From Streptomyces cyaneochromogenes (GTDB lineage: Bacteria; Actinomycetota; Actinomycetes; Streptomycetales; Streptomycetaceae), in NCBI RefSeq assembly GCF_003963535.1, contig NZ_CP034539.1, positions 7,564,001 to 7,628,000 of the forward strand: a DNA stretch of 64,000 nucleotides. Reading direction: 5' to 3'. Under the pieces are notes generated by a model, which saw only the letters and a program-made list of their open reading frames with translations, had not been told where the DNA came from and did no database searches. Positions 52,801 through 60,066 of the stretch are shown here, in pieces (within the stretch, counting starts at the first letter, position 1; each line of letters starts with the position of its first letter). Both the position numbers and the translations under genes were made by a program.

Positions 52801-53510
52801 GCGCCGGAGTCCGCGGAGGGGCTGACGGGACCCGGGGCCCCATGGCCCGCCCCCGAGTCGGAGCGGACGGCGTCCTCCCAGGCCCGCTGGAGCAGCGCGG
52901 TCATCTCGTCCGGGCTCTGCGGCCCGAAGACCGCGTAGGTCTCCTGAACGACATAGCTGGGCACCCCGCGAAGACCGAGCCGCCGAGCCAGCTGCTGGTC
53001 CTGGCGGACGGAGTCGGCGTACCGGCCGCTCCTGAGCGCCTCCGCGGCCTCCTCTTGGTCGAGCCCCACTTCGCCTGCGAGGCGGACCAGGGTGTCGCTG
53101 TCGGAGAGCACGGCCCCCTCGCCGGTATAGGCCGCCATCAGTCGGCCCAGCATGAGGTCGGCGCGACCGTGGCCGGCGGCGAAATGCGTCAGGCGGTGCG
53201 CATCGAAGGAGTTGACCACGCGGATCGCGTCGATGCGGTACTCCAGGTCCAGATCCGCGGCGATCGAGGCGACCTGCCCGAGCACCTCGGCCGCGTGCGC
53301 CTTGCTGGTGCCCATGTCGCGGGCCGACCTCTCCAGCATGGGCTGGGCGCTGTCGCGCGGTGTGCTCGGGTCGAGTTCGAAGCTGTGATATCGCACCGTC
53401 ACCGCGTCCCGATGGTCGAACTGCGCCAGAGCGGTGTCGAACTGGGCTTTGCCGATCGGGCACCAGAGGCAGACGATGTCGGACCAGATGTCCACGGTGA
53501 TCTCAGTCAT
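52797..53510 (-). CDS. FrnE-type DsbA-family thiol oxidoreductase
   Basis: The 237-residue cytosolic protein has the thioredoxin-like DsbA fold with CxxC at Cys14-Cys17 (DIVCLWCPIGKAQF), a helical insertion and the cis-Pro segment LGLRGVPSYVVQETYAVFG. FrnE was named from the frenolicin cluster, and relatives are disulfide isomerases tied to oxidative stress. It is translated with the SoxR-like gene, which suggests a shared redox response. It is divergent from an HxlR gene with a palindrome between them. Confidence 0.9.
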   Translation of the reverse strand: MTEITVDIWSDIVCLWCPIGKAQFDTALAQFDHRDAVTVRYHSFELDPSTPRDSAQPMLERSARDMGTSKAHAAEVLGQVASIAADLDLEYRIDAIRVVNSFDAHRLTHFAAGHGRADLMLGRLMAAYTGEGAVLSDSDTLVRLAGEVGLDQEEAAEALRSGRYADSVRQDQQLARRLGLRGVPSYVVQETYAVFGPQSPDEMTALLQRAWEDAVRSDSGAGHGAPGPVSPSADSGA

Positions 53511-53528
53511 GACGTCAAGCCTAGGTAC

Positions 53529-53553
53529 ATGGGCTTACTGGAAGTGAGCCCAT
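53529..53553. promoter_or_regulatory. Probable HxlR operator
   Basis: The inverted repeat ATGGGCTTAC-TGGAA-GTGAGCCCAT (9 of 10 bases paired) lies in the 64-base gap between the divergent frnE-like and hxlR genes. Each start codon is about 20 bases from it, so a bound dimer could control both. Confidence 0.6.
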
Positions 53554-53574
53554 ACCTCTGGGTAAGCTCAGTAC

Positions 53575-53985
53575 ATGAAGGTCCGTCACGAGCTCACACA
53601 CCATCAGTCGGCCCGGGAAAGTGACGCGTTCCACACGGACTGTCCTGGACGACATGTCCTCAACCACGTCACCAGCCGCTGGGGTGTGCTGATCCTCAGC
53701 GCGTTGCGCGAAGGCGACCTGCGGTTCTACGAGCTACGGGACCGGATCGGCGGGATCAGCGAGAAGATGCTGTCCCAGAACCTCCGCGTCCTGTGCCGGG
53801 ACGGACTGGTCAGCCGGGAGGTCGTGCCCGATTCGCCGCCCCGGGTCTCGTACGGCCTGACTCCGCTCGGCAGCGGACTCGCCCAGTACACACACGCCCT
53901 CGTCGAGTGGATCACCCTGCACACTCACGACATCGTCGACGCCCAGACGGCGTACGACGCGGCGGCCGACACTTCGCAGAAGTGA
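53575..53985 (+). CDS. HxlR-family transcriptional regulator
   Basis: The 136-residue protein has the HxlR winged helix: DCPGRHVLNHVTSRWGVLILSALREGDLRFYELRDRIGGISEKMLSQNLRVLCRDGLVSR. Its Cys near the N-terminus (TDCPGR) is the conserved sensing residue. HxlR proteins respond to aldehydes, quinones or oxidants. Divergent placement opposite frnE-soxR and a palindrome between the genes point to control of that pair. Confidence 0.9.
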   Translation: MKVRHELTHHQSARESDAFHTDCPGRHVLNHVTSRWGVLILSALREGDLRFYELRDRIGGISEKMLSQNLRVLCRDGLVSREVVPDSPPRVSYGLTPLGSGLAQYTHALVEWITLHTHDIVDAQTAYDAAADTSQK

Positions 53986-53991
53986 AGTGCG

Positions 53992-54228
53992 GTCAGCCAC
54001 GCCGACGGTAAGACCCTGCTGTCGCGGCGGGTCGCCAACGGCGAACCTGAGCTGCTGGAGCTGATCGGTGACGCCCTCGGCCTCGCCGACAGCCGTCAGG
54101 TCACCTGGGCCATCGACATGACCGGCGGGGAACCCGCGCTGCTGCCGGCCCTGCCGGTCAACCACGGCCAGGAGGTCCTCTACATGCCCGGCCGCCTGGT
54201 CAGGGCCTCCGACGGCTACCGCGGCTAG
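53992..54228 (+). pseudogene. IS110-family transposase remnant, left part
   Basis: The frame reads VSHADGKTLLSRRVANGEPELLELIGDAL and VTWAIDMTGGEPALLPALPVNHGQEVLYMPGRLV, ending ASDGYRG and a TAG where the family has Glu. This is the N-terminal RuvC-like domain of an IS110 transposase, without its first 15-20 residues. Its continuation lies after the inserted elements at 55509. Confidence 0.75.
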
Positions 54229-54446
54229 GCCCTGTCGTTTGGATCAGGCCGGCTGTGAGGGGCAGTGCCTTCCGGCCGACCCGAGCGGGGTCTGGTGCGT
54301 GCAGCTGCAAGGCGGAGGAGGGAGTCGACGCGATGGGGGTCCCCCCGCGCGAGGTTGTTCGAGCGTGGGGGAGTCGGCGAGTGACGACAACGCGGCAGAT
54401 GTGCGTGCCAGACCCCGCGACGCCGGCATGATCCAAACGACAGGGC
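54229..54446. mobile_element. MITE-like element with perfect 18-base terminal repeats
   Basis: The 218-base element begins GCCCTGTCGTTTGGATCA and ends with the exact complement TGATCCAAACGACAGGGC. It is flanked by CTAG on both sides (54225-54228 and 54447-54450), a likely target duplication. It has no coding capacity and probably moves with an IS that shares its ends. The interior contains a smaller imperfect hairpin with GGGGGTCCCCCC. Confidence 0.8.
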
Positions 54447-55403
54447 CTAGGTGTATTGACCCGCAGCGTTGTTGACGCGGCTGATCGGTGGGTGGCCGCC
54501 GAGTGCGGTGTGGCAGCGATGGTGGTTGTAGGCGTGGAGGAAGTCTGCCAGGGCGTCGGTGCGTTCGGCGTTGCTGGTGTAGGGCCGCAGGTAGGCCCAT
54601 TCGTCGAGCAGGGTGCGGTTGAAGCGTTCGACCTTGCCGTTGGTCTGCGGCCGGTAGGCGCGGGTCAGCTTGCCGGTGGCGCCGATCTGGGCGAGGGCCT
54701 GTTTCCAGGCCTGGCCCTTGCGGTAGGCCCAGGCGTTGTCGGTCAGTACCCGCTCGATGCGGGTGATGCCGTGCGTGTGGAAGAACGCGGCCGCGCGGGT
54801 GAGGAAGCCTGCGCAGGTGGCGACCTTCTCGTCGGGATGGATCTCGCTGTAGGCGAGGCGGGTGTGGTCGTCGACGGCGGAATGGATGTAGTCGAAGCCC
54901 ATCCCGCCGCGGGTGGCCCGGCCGGCTCGGCGGCCGAGCGTCTTGTGACCGCCGCCGTCCGGGATCCGGCCGAGCTTCTTGACGTCGACGTGGACCAGCT
55001 CGCCGGGCCGGGCGCGTTCGTAGCGGCGGATGACCTGCCCGGTGGGCCGGTCCATGTGGGCCAGCCGGTTCAGGCCGTGCCGGGCCAGGATGCGGTGCAC
55101 GGTCGAGGCGGGCAGGCCCAGGATCGGGCCGAGGCGGGCGGGACCGAGCTTGCGGTCCTGGCGCAGCCGGCATACCCGGGCTTCCACTGCGCCCGCGGTG
55201 CGGTGCGGTGTCCTCGCCGGCTTGCTGGAGCGGTCGTGCAGCCCCTGCTCGCCCTCGGATCGCCAGCGTCGGATCCACTTGTGGGCCGTGGGACGGGAGA
55301 TGCCCATCTCCGCTGCGACATGCGCGACCGGGCGACCGGAGCGGACACGTTCGACGAGCAGCCGCCTGCCGTGAACGGTCAGACGGGCATTACGGTGGGA
55401 CAC
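54447..55403 (-). CDS. IS481-family transposase
   Basis: The 318-residue protein has an N-terminal helix-turn-helix (GRRLLVERVRSGRPVAHVAAEMGISRPTAHKWIRRWR) and an rve-type integrase core with the DDE residues in HVDVKKLGRI (first D), RVLTDNAWAYR (second D) and NGKVERFNRTL (E). The GTG at 55403 is chosen because family similarity starts there (SHRNARLTVHGR). The stop codon TAG is not inside the element: the frame runs through the left end and stops in the CTAG of the target duplication. Confidence 0.9.
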   Translation of the reverse strand: MSHRNARLTVHGRRLLVERVRSGRPVAHVAAEMGISRPTAHKWIRRWRSEGEQGLHDRSSKPARTPHRTAGAVEARVCRLRQDRKLGPARLGPILGLPASTVHRILARHGLNRLAHMDRPTGQVIRRYERARPGELVHVDVKKLGRIPDGGGHKTLGRRAGRATRGGMGFDYIHSAVDDHTRLAYSEIHPDEKVATCAGFLTRAAAFFHTHGITRIERVLTDNAWAYRKGQAWKQALAQIGATGKLTRAYRPQTNGKVERFNRTLLDEWAYLRPYTSNAERTDALADFLHAYNHHRCHTALGGHPPISRVNNAAGQYT

Positions 55404-55503
55404 GAAGACCTCCGTGCGGTGCAGTCCTAGACAGCTCCACCACACCGGAGGTCTTCGCCATGATCAAGCCCCGTCGGCGTTAACAACGCTCGTGATCAAT
55501 ACA
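54452..55503 (-). mobile_element. IS481-family insertion sequence, complete
   Basis: The 1052-base element has related ends, TGTATTGACCCGCAGCGTTG on the left and the complement of TGTATTGATCACGAGCGTTG on the right. It is flanked by CCTAGG on both sides (54446-54451, 55504-55509), matching the NCTAGN target duplication known for IS481. It contains one intact transposase gene on the minus strand. Both ends and the gene look intact, so it may still be mobile. Confidence 0.88.
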
Positions 55504-55505
55504 CC

Positions 55506-55624
55506 TAGGGCAGGACCGACGCCCGCGACGCCTAGGTCGTCGCCGACCAGGCCAGGATGCGCCGCGATCTGCGGCCCATCCGCCCCGGCGACGAAGCCGC
55601 CATCGTGCTCAAGCTGCTCAACTG
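55506..55624 (+). pseudogene. IS110-family transposase remnant, right part
   Basis: After the IS481 duplication the frame resumes as GRTDARDA, a TAG, then VVADQARMRRDLRPIRPGDEAAIVLKLL, the segment that follows GYRGEG in IS110 transposases. Together with the left part it shows that the other elements inserted into an already mutated IS110 gene. It ends before the second domain. Confidence 0.7.
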
Positions 55625-55661
55625 CTCGACGCAAGAGCCCTGGCTGAGCCGTGCTCGCCCA

Positions 55662-56321
55662 TCAGGAAGCGATGTCCTGCGAGTACCGGCAGGAGATCAC
55701 GCACGGCTCGGCGAGCGCGTGGTCCTTCGCGTCTGCCAACCCGCCCGGGATGCTGGGGTGGTTCATGTAGACGTGGAAGGCGTCCTCGTCCACCCATGCG
55801 GGGTTGTTGAGGAACTGCGTGCCGTCGAGGCTGACATACGGGGTGGCGGACACGAAGCCGGGAATCGTGTGCTTCCATTCCCCTGTCCTGAGCAGGACGT
55901 CATGGATCTTCATGGCCGTCTCGCGGTCCTGGACCGGTCGCGTCGCCACCACGCTGTACCCGGCTTCCTTGTCGGCGTCCGGGCCGGTGAACCCCGGGAC
56001 CTGCGTACCGGCGAAAGCGGCCCGATCGGTGATCGCGGCCTTGGCGAGACACTCGGTGAAGGTGTTGCCCCGCGCCGCCACCGCGGCCGAGTACGCCTTG
56101 AGGTCCTGCTCCCGCTCCCAGTGCATCCGTGTGACGATCGTGTCCTCCGCCACACTGAGGTGGACGCGTGCGCCGAGGAACCCGGGCGCCTCGCGGTACT
56201 CGCGTTCCACCGTCTCCTTGAATGCGTCCACCAACTCGACGGCGCCCCCGCCACCCGCCACCTTGATGCTGTCAAAGACGAAGATGCCCGGCTCCGGCTC
56301 CGTCAATACCATCTGGGACAT
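55662..56321 (-). CDS. Antibiotic-biosynthesis-monooxygenase-like protein, two-domain
   Basis: The 219-residue protein appears to be a tandem of two ferredoxin-like ABM domains: residues 10-95 (FVFDSIKVAGGGGAVELVDAFKETVEREYREAPGFLGARVHLS, MHWEREQDLKAYSAAV) and 115-215 (GYSVVATRPVQDRETAMKIHDVLL, NPAWVDEDAFHVYMNHPS). In angucycline clusters, oxygenases of this fold (JadG, GilOII, AlpJ) open the B ring with reduced flavin. This gene is a candidate for such a step, with the FMN reductase at 37597 as partner. The specific role is inference; simple anthrone oxygenase is the main alternative. Confidence 0.7.
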   Translation of the reverse strand: MSQMVLTEPEPGIFVFDSIKVAGGGGAVELVDAFKETVEREYREAPGFLGARVHLSVAEDTIVTRMHWEREQDLKAYSAAVAARGNTFTECLAKAAITDRAAFAGTQVPGFTGPDADKEAGYSVVATRPVQDRETAMKIHDVLLRTGEWKHTIPGFVSATPYVSLDGTQFLNNPAWVDEDAFHVYMNHPSIPGGLADAKDHALAEPCVISCRYSQDIAS

Positions 56322-56561
56322 TCCGAACTCCTTCGGCTCTCGGCCTTTATGTTCCTACGTCACCTGTGCGGCTCCACGCCAGTGTGCACGGGCGGGCGCC
56401 CGGAACGACACCGGGCCGCACGCAGTTGACATTTCTCTGAAGAAGACTTACGAGCATCTGGAATTGAAGCCTTGACTGCTTCCCGGCATGACGAAGAAGC
56501 TTTCATCAGGGTCCATTCGCGGAAATCCGTCTTTTCTCCAGTGCTCGAGAGGAACCGCCCC

Positions 56562-58196
56562 ATGACCGCCCAGCGCACGTTCTTGATCACCGCGGCCACC
56601 GGCAACGTGGGTCCGCACGCCGCCGCCCAGTTGCTCGCGACGGGCGCCACGGTCCGGGCCCTGGTACTGAAGGACGACCCCAACATCGCCAAGCTTCCCG
56701 AGGGCGTCGAACTGCACTACGGCGACCTGGCCGACCCCGACAGCCTCGACCCCGCTCTCGACGGTGTCCACGGTGTCTTCTGGATGTGGCCGTTCTTCAC
56801 CCTGAGCGTGGAGACCGCGCCCGCCGTGCTGGCGAAGATCGAACGTCAGGCCGAAAGGATCGTGCTGGTCTCGTCGGTCGGCGTGCACATAGGCCTGGAG
56901 CGACGGGACAACAACTGCCACGCCTATCTGGAAGAGCTGATCGAGCAGACAAGTCTGGACTGGACGTTTCTCCGCACCACGGGGTTCATGGCGAACGCGT
57001 TCGGCTTCGCCGGTCAGATCAAGGGCGGCGGGACCGTGCACTTCCCGCACGGCGCGGCCGCCCGGACGTCGGTGCACGAGGGGGACCTGGCGGCCGTGGG
57101 GGTGCACGCGCTCACCGAGGACGGGCACGCAGGCAAGAAGTACCTGGTGACCGGGCCGGAGGTGCTCACCCAGGAGGAACAGGTCCACGTCATCGGCGAG
57201 GTGATCGGCCGTCAACTCGGTTGGCAGGACGTCCAGGCACAGGCCGCGCGGGAGGAGATGGTGAAATCCGGCTGGCCCCCCGCGTACGCGGACGGGGCGC
57301 TGGACTACTTCGCCATGCTCACCACGCAGCCGGAGGTGGGATCCACCGTCGTGGCCGATGCCACCGGCCGACCGGCGCGGACCTTCCGGGAATGGGTGGA
57401 GGAGAACGTCGATGCCTTCCGGGCCGAGGACACGAAGGCCCCCGCGGGCGCCGAGGGCGATGACGCCCTGGCCCTGCTGTGGGAGCGGGTCTACGACCCA
57501 CTCACCACGGAGATTCTGGCGAGCCTGCCGATCGGGCGGGGCTGGCGCTGCCTGGAGGTGGGCGCAGGGGCGGGCTCCATGTCGTACTGGCTGGCCGCAC
57601 AGGCCGACCAGGGCTCGGTGATCGCCCTCGACACCGACATCCGGCGGTTGGACGAGCGGCGCGCGCCGAACCTGACGGTAGTGCGCCAGGACGTCGCGGA
57701 GGCCGAGTTCGAGCCGGACTCGATCGACCTCATCCTGGCCCGGGCCGTGTTCGAGCACCTGCCCAAGGCCGAGGAGACGTTTGAGCGGGTGGTGCGCTGG
57801 CTGGCGCCGGGCGGCTGGATCCTGCTGGAGGACTTCTACTTCCTGCCCAGCGAGCACGCCGTCAGCCCTGCCGCACGGGCGTTGATCGGCGCGTACTTCG
57901 CCGGCTGGAAGGCCGTGGGCGCGGACATGCACTGGGGCCGCAGGCTGCCGTCGACGTTCGCCAGGGCGGGACTGACCTCGGTCTCGATGCGGGTGACCCC
58001 GTTGGGTCCGGGACAGGACGAACTGGACAGCGAACTGATCCGGTTGCGGATGAAGCTCCAGGGCCCCGCGATGATCGAGCAGGGAGTGGTGAGCGCCGAG
58101 ACCCTCGAGGCGTTCGTGGCGGGCCTCGACGACCCGCGCGACCGTGACGTCACCATGCTGCGGTTCTGCGTCTGGGGTCAGAAGCCCGAGCGGTGA
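56562..58196 (+). CDS. NmrA-type NAD(P)-binding reductase fused to a SAM methyltransferase
   Basis: The 544-residue protein has two parts. Residues 1-285 are an NmrA-like atypical short-chain reductase (FLITAATGNVGPHAAAQLLATGATVRALV; GDLADPDSLDPALDGVHGVFW; LRTTGFMANAFGFAGQIKGGGTVHFPHG). Residues 300-544 are a class I methyltransferase (LEVGAGAGSMSYWLA; VIALDTDIRRLDER; LARAVFEHLPKAEETFERVVRWLAPGGWILLEDF). There is no stop or start signal between them. The combination suggests reduction and O- or C-methylation of the same polyketide intermediate. The ATG follows GAGAGGAA. Confidence 0.85.
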   Translation: MTAQRTFLITAATGNVGPHAAAQLLATGATVRALVLKDDPNIAKLPEGVELHYGDLADPDSLDPALDGVHGVFWMWPFFTLSVETAPAVLAKIERQAERIVLVSSVGVHIGLERRDNNCHAYLEELIEQTSLDWTFLRTTGFMANAFGFAGQIKGGGTVHFPHGAAARTSVHEGDLAAVGVHALTEDGHAGKKYLVTGPEVLTQEEQVHVIGEVIGRQLGWQDVQAQAAREEMVKSGWPPAYADGALDYFAMLTTQPEVGSTVVADATGRPARTFREWVEENVDAFRAEDTKAPAGAEGDDALALLWERVYDPLTTEILASLPIGRGWRCLEVGAGAGSMSYWLAAQADQGSVIALDTDIRRLDERRAPNLTVVRQDVAEAEFEPDSIDLILARAVFEHLPKAEETFERVVRWLAPGGWILLEDFYFLPSEHAVSPAARALIGAYFAGWKAVGADMHWGRRLPSTFARAGLTSVSMRVTPLGPGQDELDSELIRLRMKLQGPAMIEQGVVSAETLEAFVAGLDDPRDRDVTMLRFCVWGQKPER

Positions 58197-58415
58197 ATGC
58201 CCGGGGCCGGGATCCCGAGCGGTGAGGCACACCGGCGCTGGGCGAGTTGACGTCGACCAGGCCCCCCATCTCCCGCCTTCCTTCCTTCCTTCGCCCGGTG
58301 TCCTGTTTCCGTCGGCACGCGGCATCCCGCGTAGGACACTCGGCGCACCGACTGCCGACGGGGGGCACGGCGAGTCCGTCCCCGCCCACCGCACACGTAT
58401 GAGGAGAGTGCCGAC

Positions 58416-59390
58416 TTGCTCGTCGCCCAGGTAAACCGATTCGGGCCCCCCGAGGTTCTGACGCCGACGCAGGCGCCCGACCCCGTGGCCGGTGAGGGAC
58501 AGACGGTGATCGACGTCGCGGTCGCCGACATCCTCTTCATCGAGACCCAGGTCAGGAACGGCTGGGGCCGGGAATTCTTCTCGGTGGAGCCGCCCTACGT
58601 ACCGGGCGACGGCGTGGCCGGACACGTGCGTGCGGTCGGCCCGGGCGTCGACCCCGCGTGGGTGGGCCGACGGGTGGCCGCCCACGCCGGTGGTTACGGA
58701 GGCTACGCCGAGCAGGTCGTCGTACCGGTCGAGGCGCTGATCCCCGTCCCGGACGGGCTGGAGCTGCCGCAGGCCGCCGCGCTCCTCAACGACGGCACGA
58801 CCGCGCTGACGGTTTTCGAGGCCGCCGAGGTCACCAAGGACGACCAGGTCCTGATCACGGCGGCGGCCGGAGGGCTCGGCAGCCTGCTGGTCCAGCTGTC
58901 GCACGCGGCCGGCGCCCGCACCATCGCCGCGGCGCGCGGCGAGCGCAAACTGGCCACCGCCCACGAGCGCGGTGCCGATGTCCTCGCCGACTACTCCGAC
59001 CCCGACTGGACCACACGGGTGCGGGAGGCGACAGGCGGCCGGGGCGTCGATGTCGTCTTCGACGGCGTGGGCGGGGCGGTCGGCCGAGCCGCCTTCGAAC
59101 TCACGGCGCCGGGCGCCCGGTTCTCCGCGCATGGCGCGCCCAGCGGTTCCTTCACCGATGTCGACACGCGGGCCGCACAGGAGCGGGGTGTGCGGCTACG
59201 CGGCATCCAGGATGTGCAACGTTCCGCCGAGGACCGGCGGCGACTGGCGACGCAGGCTGTCGAAGCGGCGGCCCGCGGCGAGTTGCGGCCACTCATCGGC
59301 CGGACCTTCCCACTGGCACAGGCCGCCGCGGCGCACCGGGCACTGGAGGCCCGAGAGGTGATCGGTAAGGCCCTGCTCCTGCTGCCCTGA
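58416..59390 (+). CDS. Zinc-independent MDR quinone oxidoreductase
   Basis: The 324-residue protein is an MDR enzyme of the QOR type: VPGDGVAGHVRAVGPGVD, then AALLNDGTTALTVFEAAEVTKDDQVLITAAAGGLGSLLVQLSHAAGA (NADPH-binding AAxGGxG) and GRTFPLAQAAAAHRALEAREVIGKALL. No zinc ligands are present. It should reduce a quinone or enone with NADPH. The TTG start follows GGAGAG by about 7 bases. It lies 219 bases behind the fusion methyltransferase gene on the same strand and is probably a tailoring enzyme. Confidence 0.88.
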   Translation: MLVAQVNRFGPPEVLTPTQAPDPVAGEGQTVIDVAVADILFIETQVRNGWGREFFSVEPPYVPGDGVAGHVRAVGPGVDPAWVGRRVAAHAGGYGGYAEQVVVPVEALIPVPDGLELPQAAALLNDGTTALTVFEAAEVTKDDQVLITAAAGGLGSLLVQLSHAAGARTIAAARGERKLATAHERGADVLADYSDPDWTTRVREATGGRGVDVVFDGVGGAVGRAAFELTAPGARFSAHGAPSGSFTDVDTRAAQERGVRLRGIQDVQRSAEDRRRLATQAVEAAARGELRPLIGRTFPLAQAAAAHRALEAREVIGKALLLLP

Positions 59391-59721
59391 CCCACCCGAC
59401 GGCCCGGTACACCGACGACTTCACCCATCACGGCTCCTCTCATGGGCGGGGGGGCACACCGGCCGGCCTCGCGTACGCGGCGCTGCTCAGGACGGCCATG
59501 GCCGGCGCCGGCCTCCTGGGCCCCGACGGCCTGGACCTCTTGGACCGCATCACGGACAGTGCAGAAAACGCTCGCCCTTGAGCATCCGGACGTCGGCGCG
59601 GGCCGCCCGGCCTCGGGGGGGGGAGGGGGAGGCCAGTGTGCGATGGCAGCCCGCGCGGAGCCGGGGAGGGGCGGCCGCCACCCTCACAGGAGGCCGCCCG
59701 TGCCCGGCCGTACAGGACGCG
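59391..59721. other. Intergenic region with a possible gene remnant and a long G run
   Basis: A short plus-strand frame (about 59448-59579) reads GGTPAGLAYAALLRTAMAGAGLLGPDGLDLLDRI and stops, like the end of an enzyme, but with no start or body. A run of nine G followed by five G lies at 59615-59629. I see nothing else in these 331 bases. Confidence 0.4.
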
Positions 59722-60066
59722 TCAGCCGGCGGCCATCGCCGTTGCCGCGTACGTCAAGGAGATCAGGGCCAGTACGGCCGCCGGGACGGCCCGGGGCGGC
59801 GGGTCACCGTGGCGCAGGTGGACCACCGCCGCCGCGGCCATCAGCAGCGCGAGGCCTGTCGCGGCGGCCACGCCCAGCGGCATCCAGGTCAGCCCCAGCA
59901 GCAGACCGGCGACCCCGGCCACCTCCAGCGCGCCGACGACACGGTAGAGCCGTACCGACATGCCGAGATGGGCCGCCGCCTGGCGCATGAACGGCACCGC
60001 GGCCAGCTTCGCCAGCCCCAGCGGAAGGAAGATCAGGGACAGGGTGACGGCCAGCACGGTGGTCAT
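59722..60066 (-). CDS. DoxX-family membrane protein
   Basis: The 114-residue protein has four membrane segments in the DoxX pattern (LIFLPLGLAKLAAVPFMRQAAAHLGMSVRLYRVVGALEVAGVAGLL). DoxX-like proteins are small quinone- or redox-linked membrane proteins of unclear function. Its ATG overlaps the stop of the acetoacetyl-CoA synthetase gene by 4 bases, so it belongs to the catabolic operon as its last gene. Confidence 0.85.
   Translation of the reverse strand: MTTVLAVTLSLIFLPLGLAKLAAVPFMRQAAAHLGMSVRLYRVVGALEVAGVAGLLLGLTWMPLGVAAATGLALLMAAAAVVHLRHGDPPPRAVPAAVLALISLTYAATAMAAG

Noticed and set aside
56448..59132. 894-residue minus-strand frame opposite the fusion methyltransferase and QOR-like genes
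   Set aside because: Composition is His/Arg/Gly/Val-rich antisense type; the plus strand carries complete cofactor motifs throughout.
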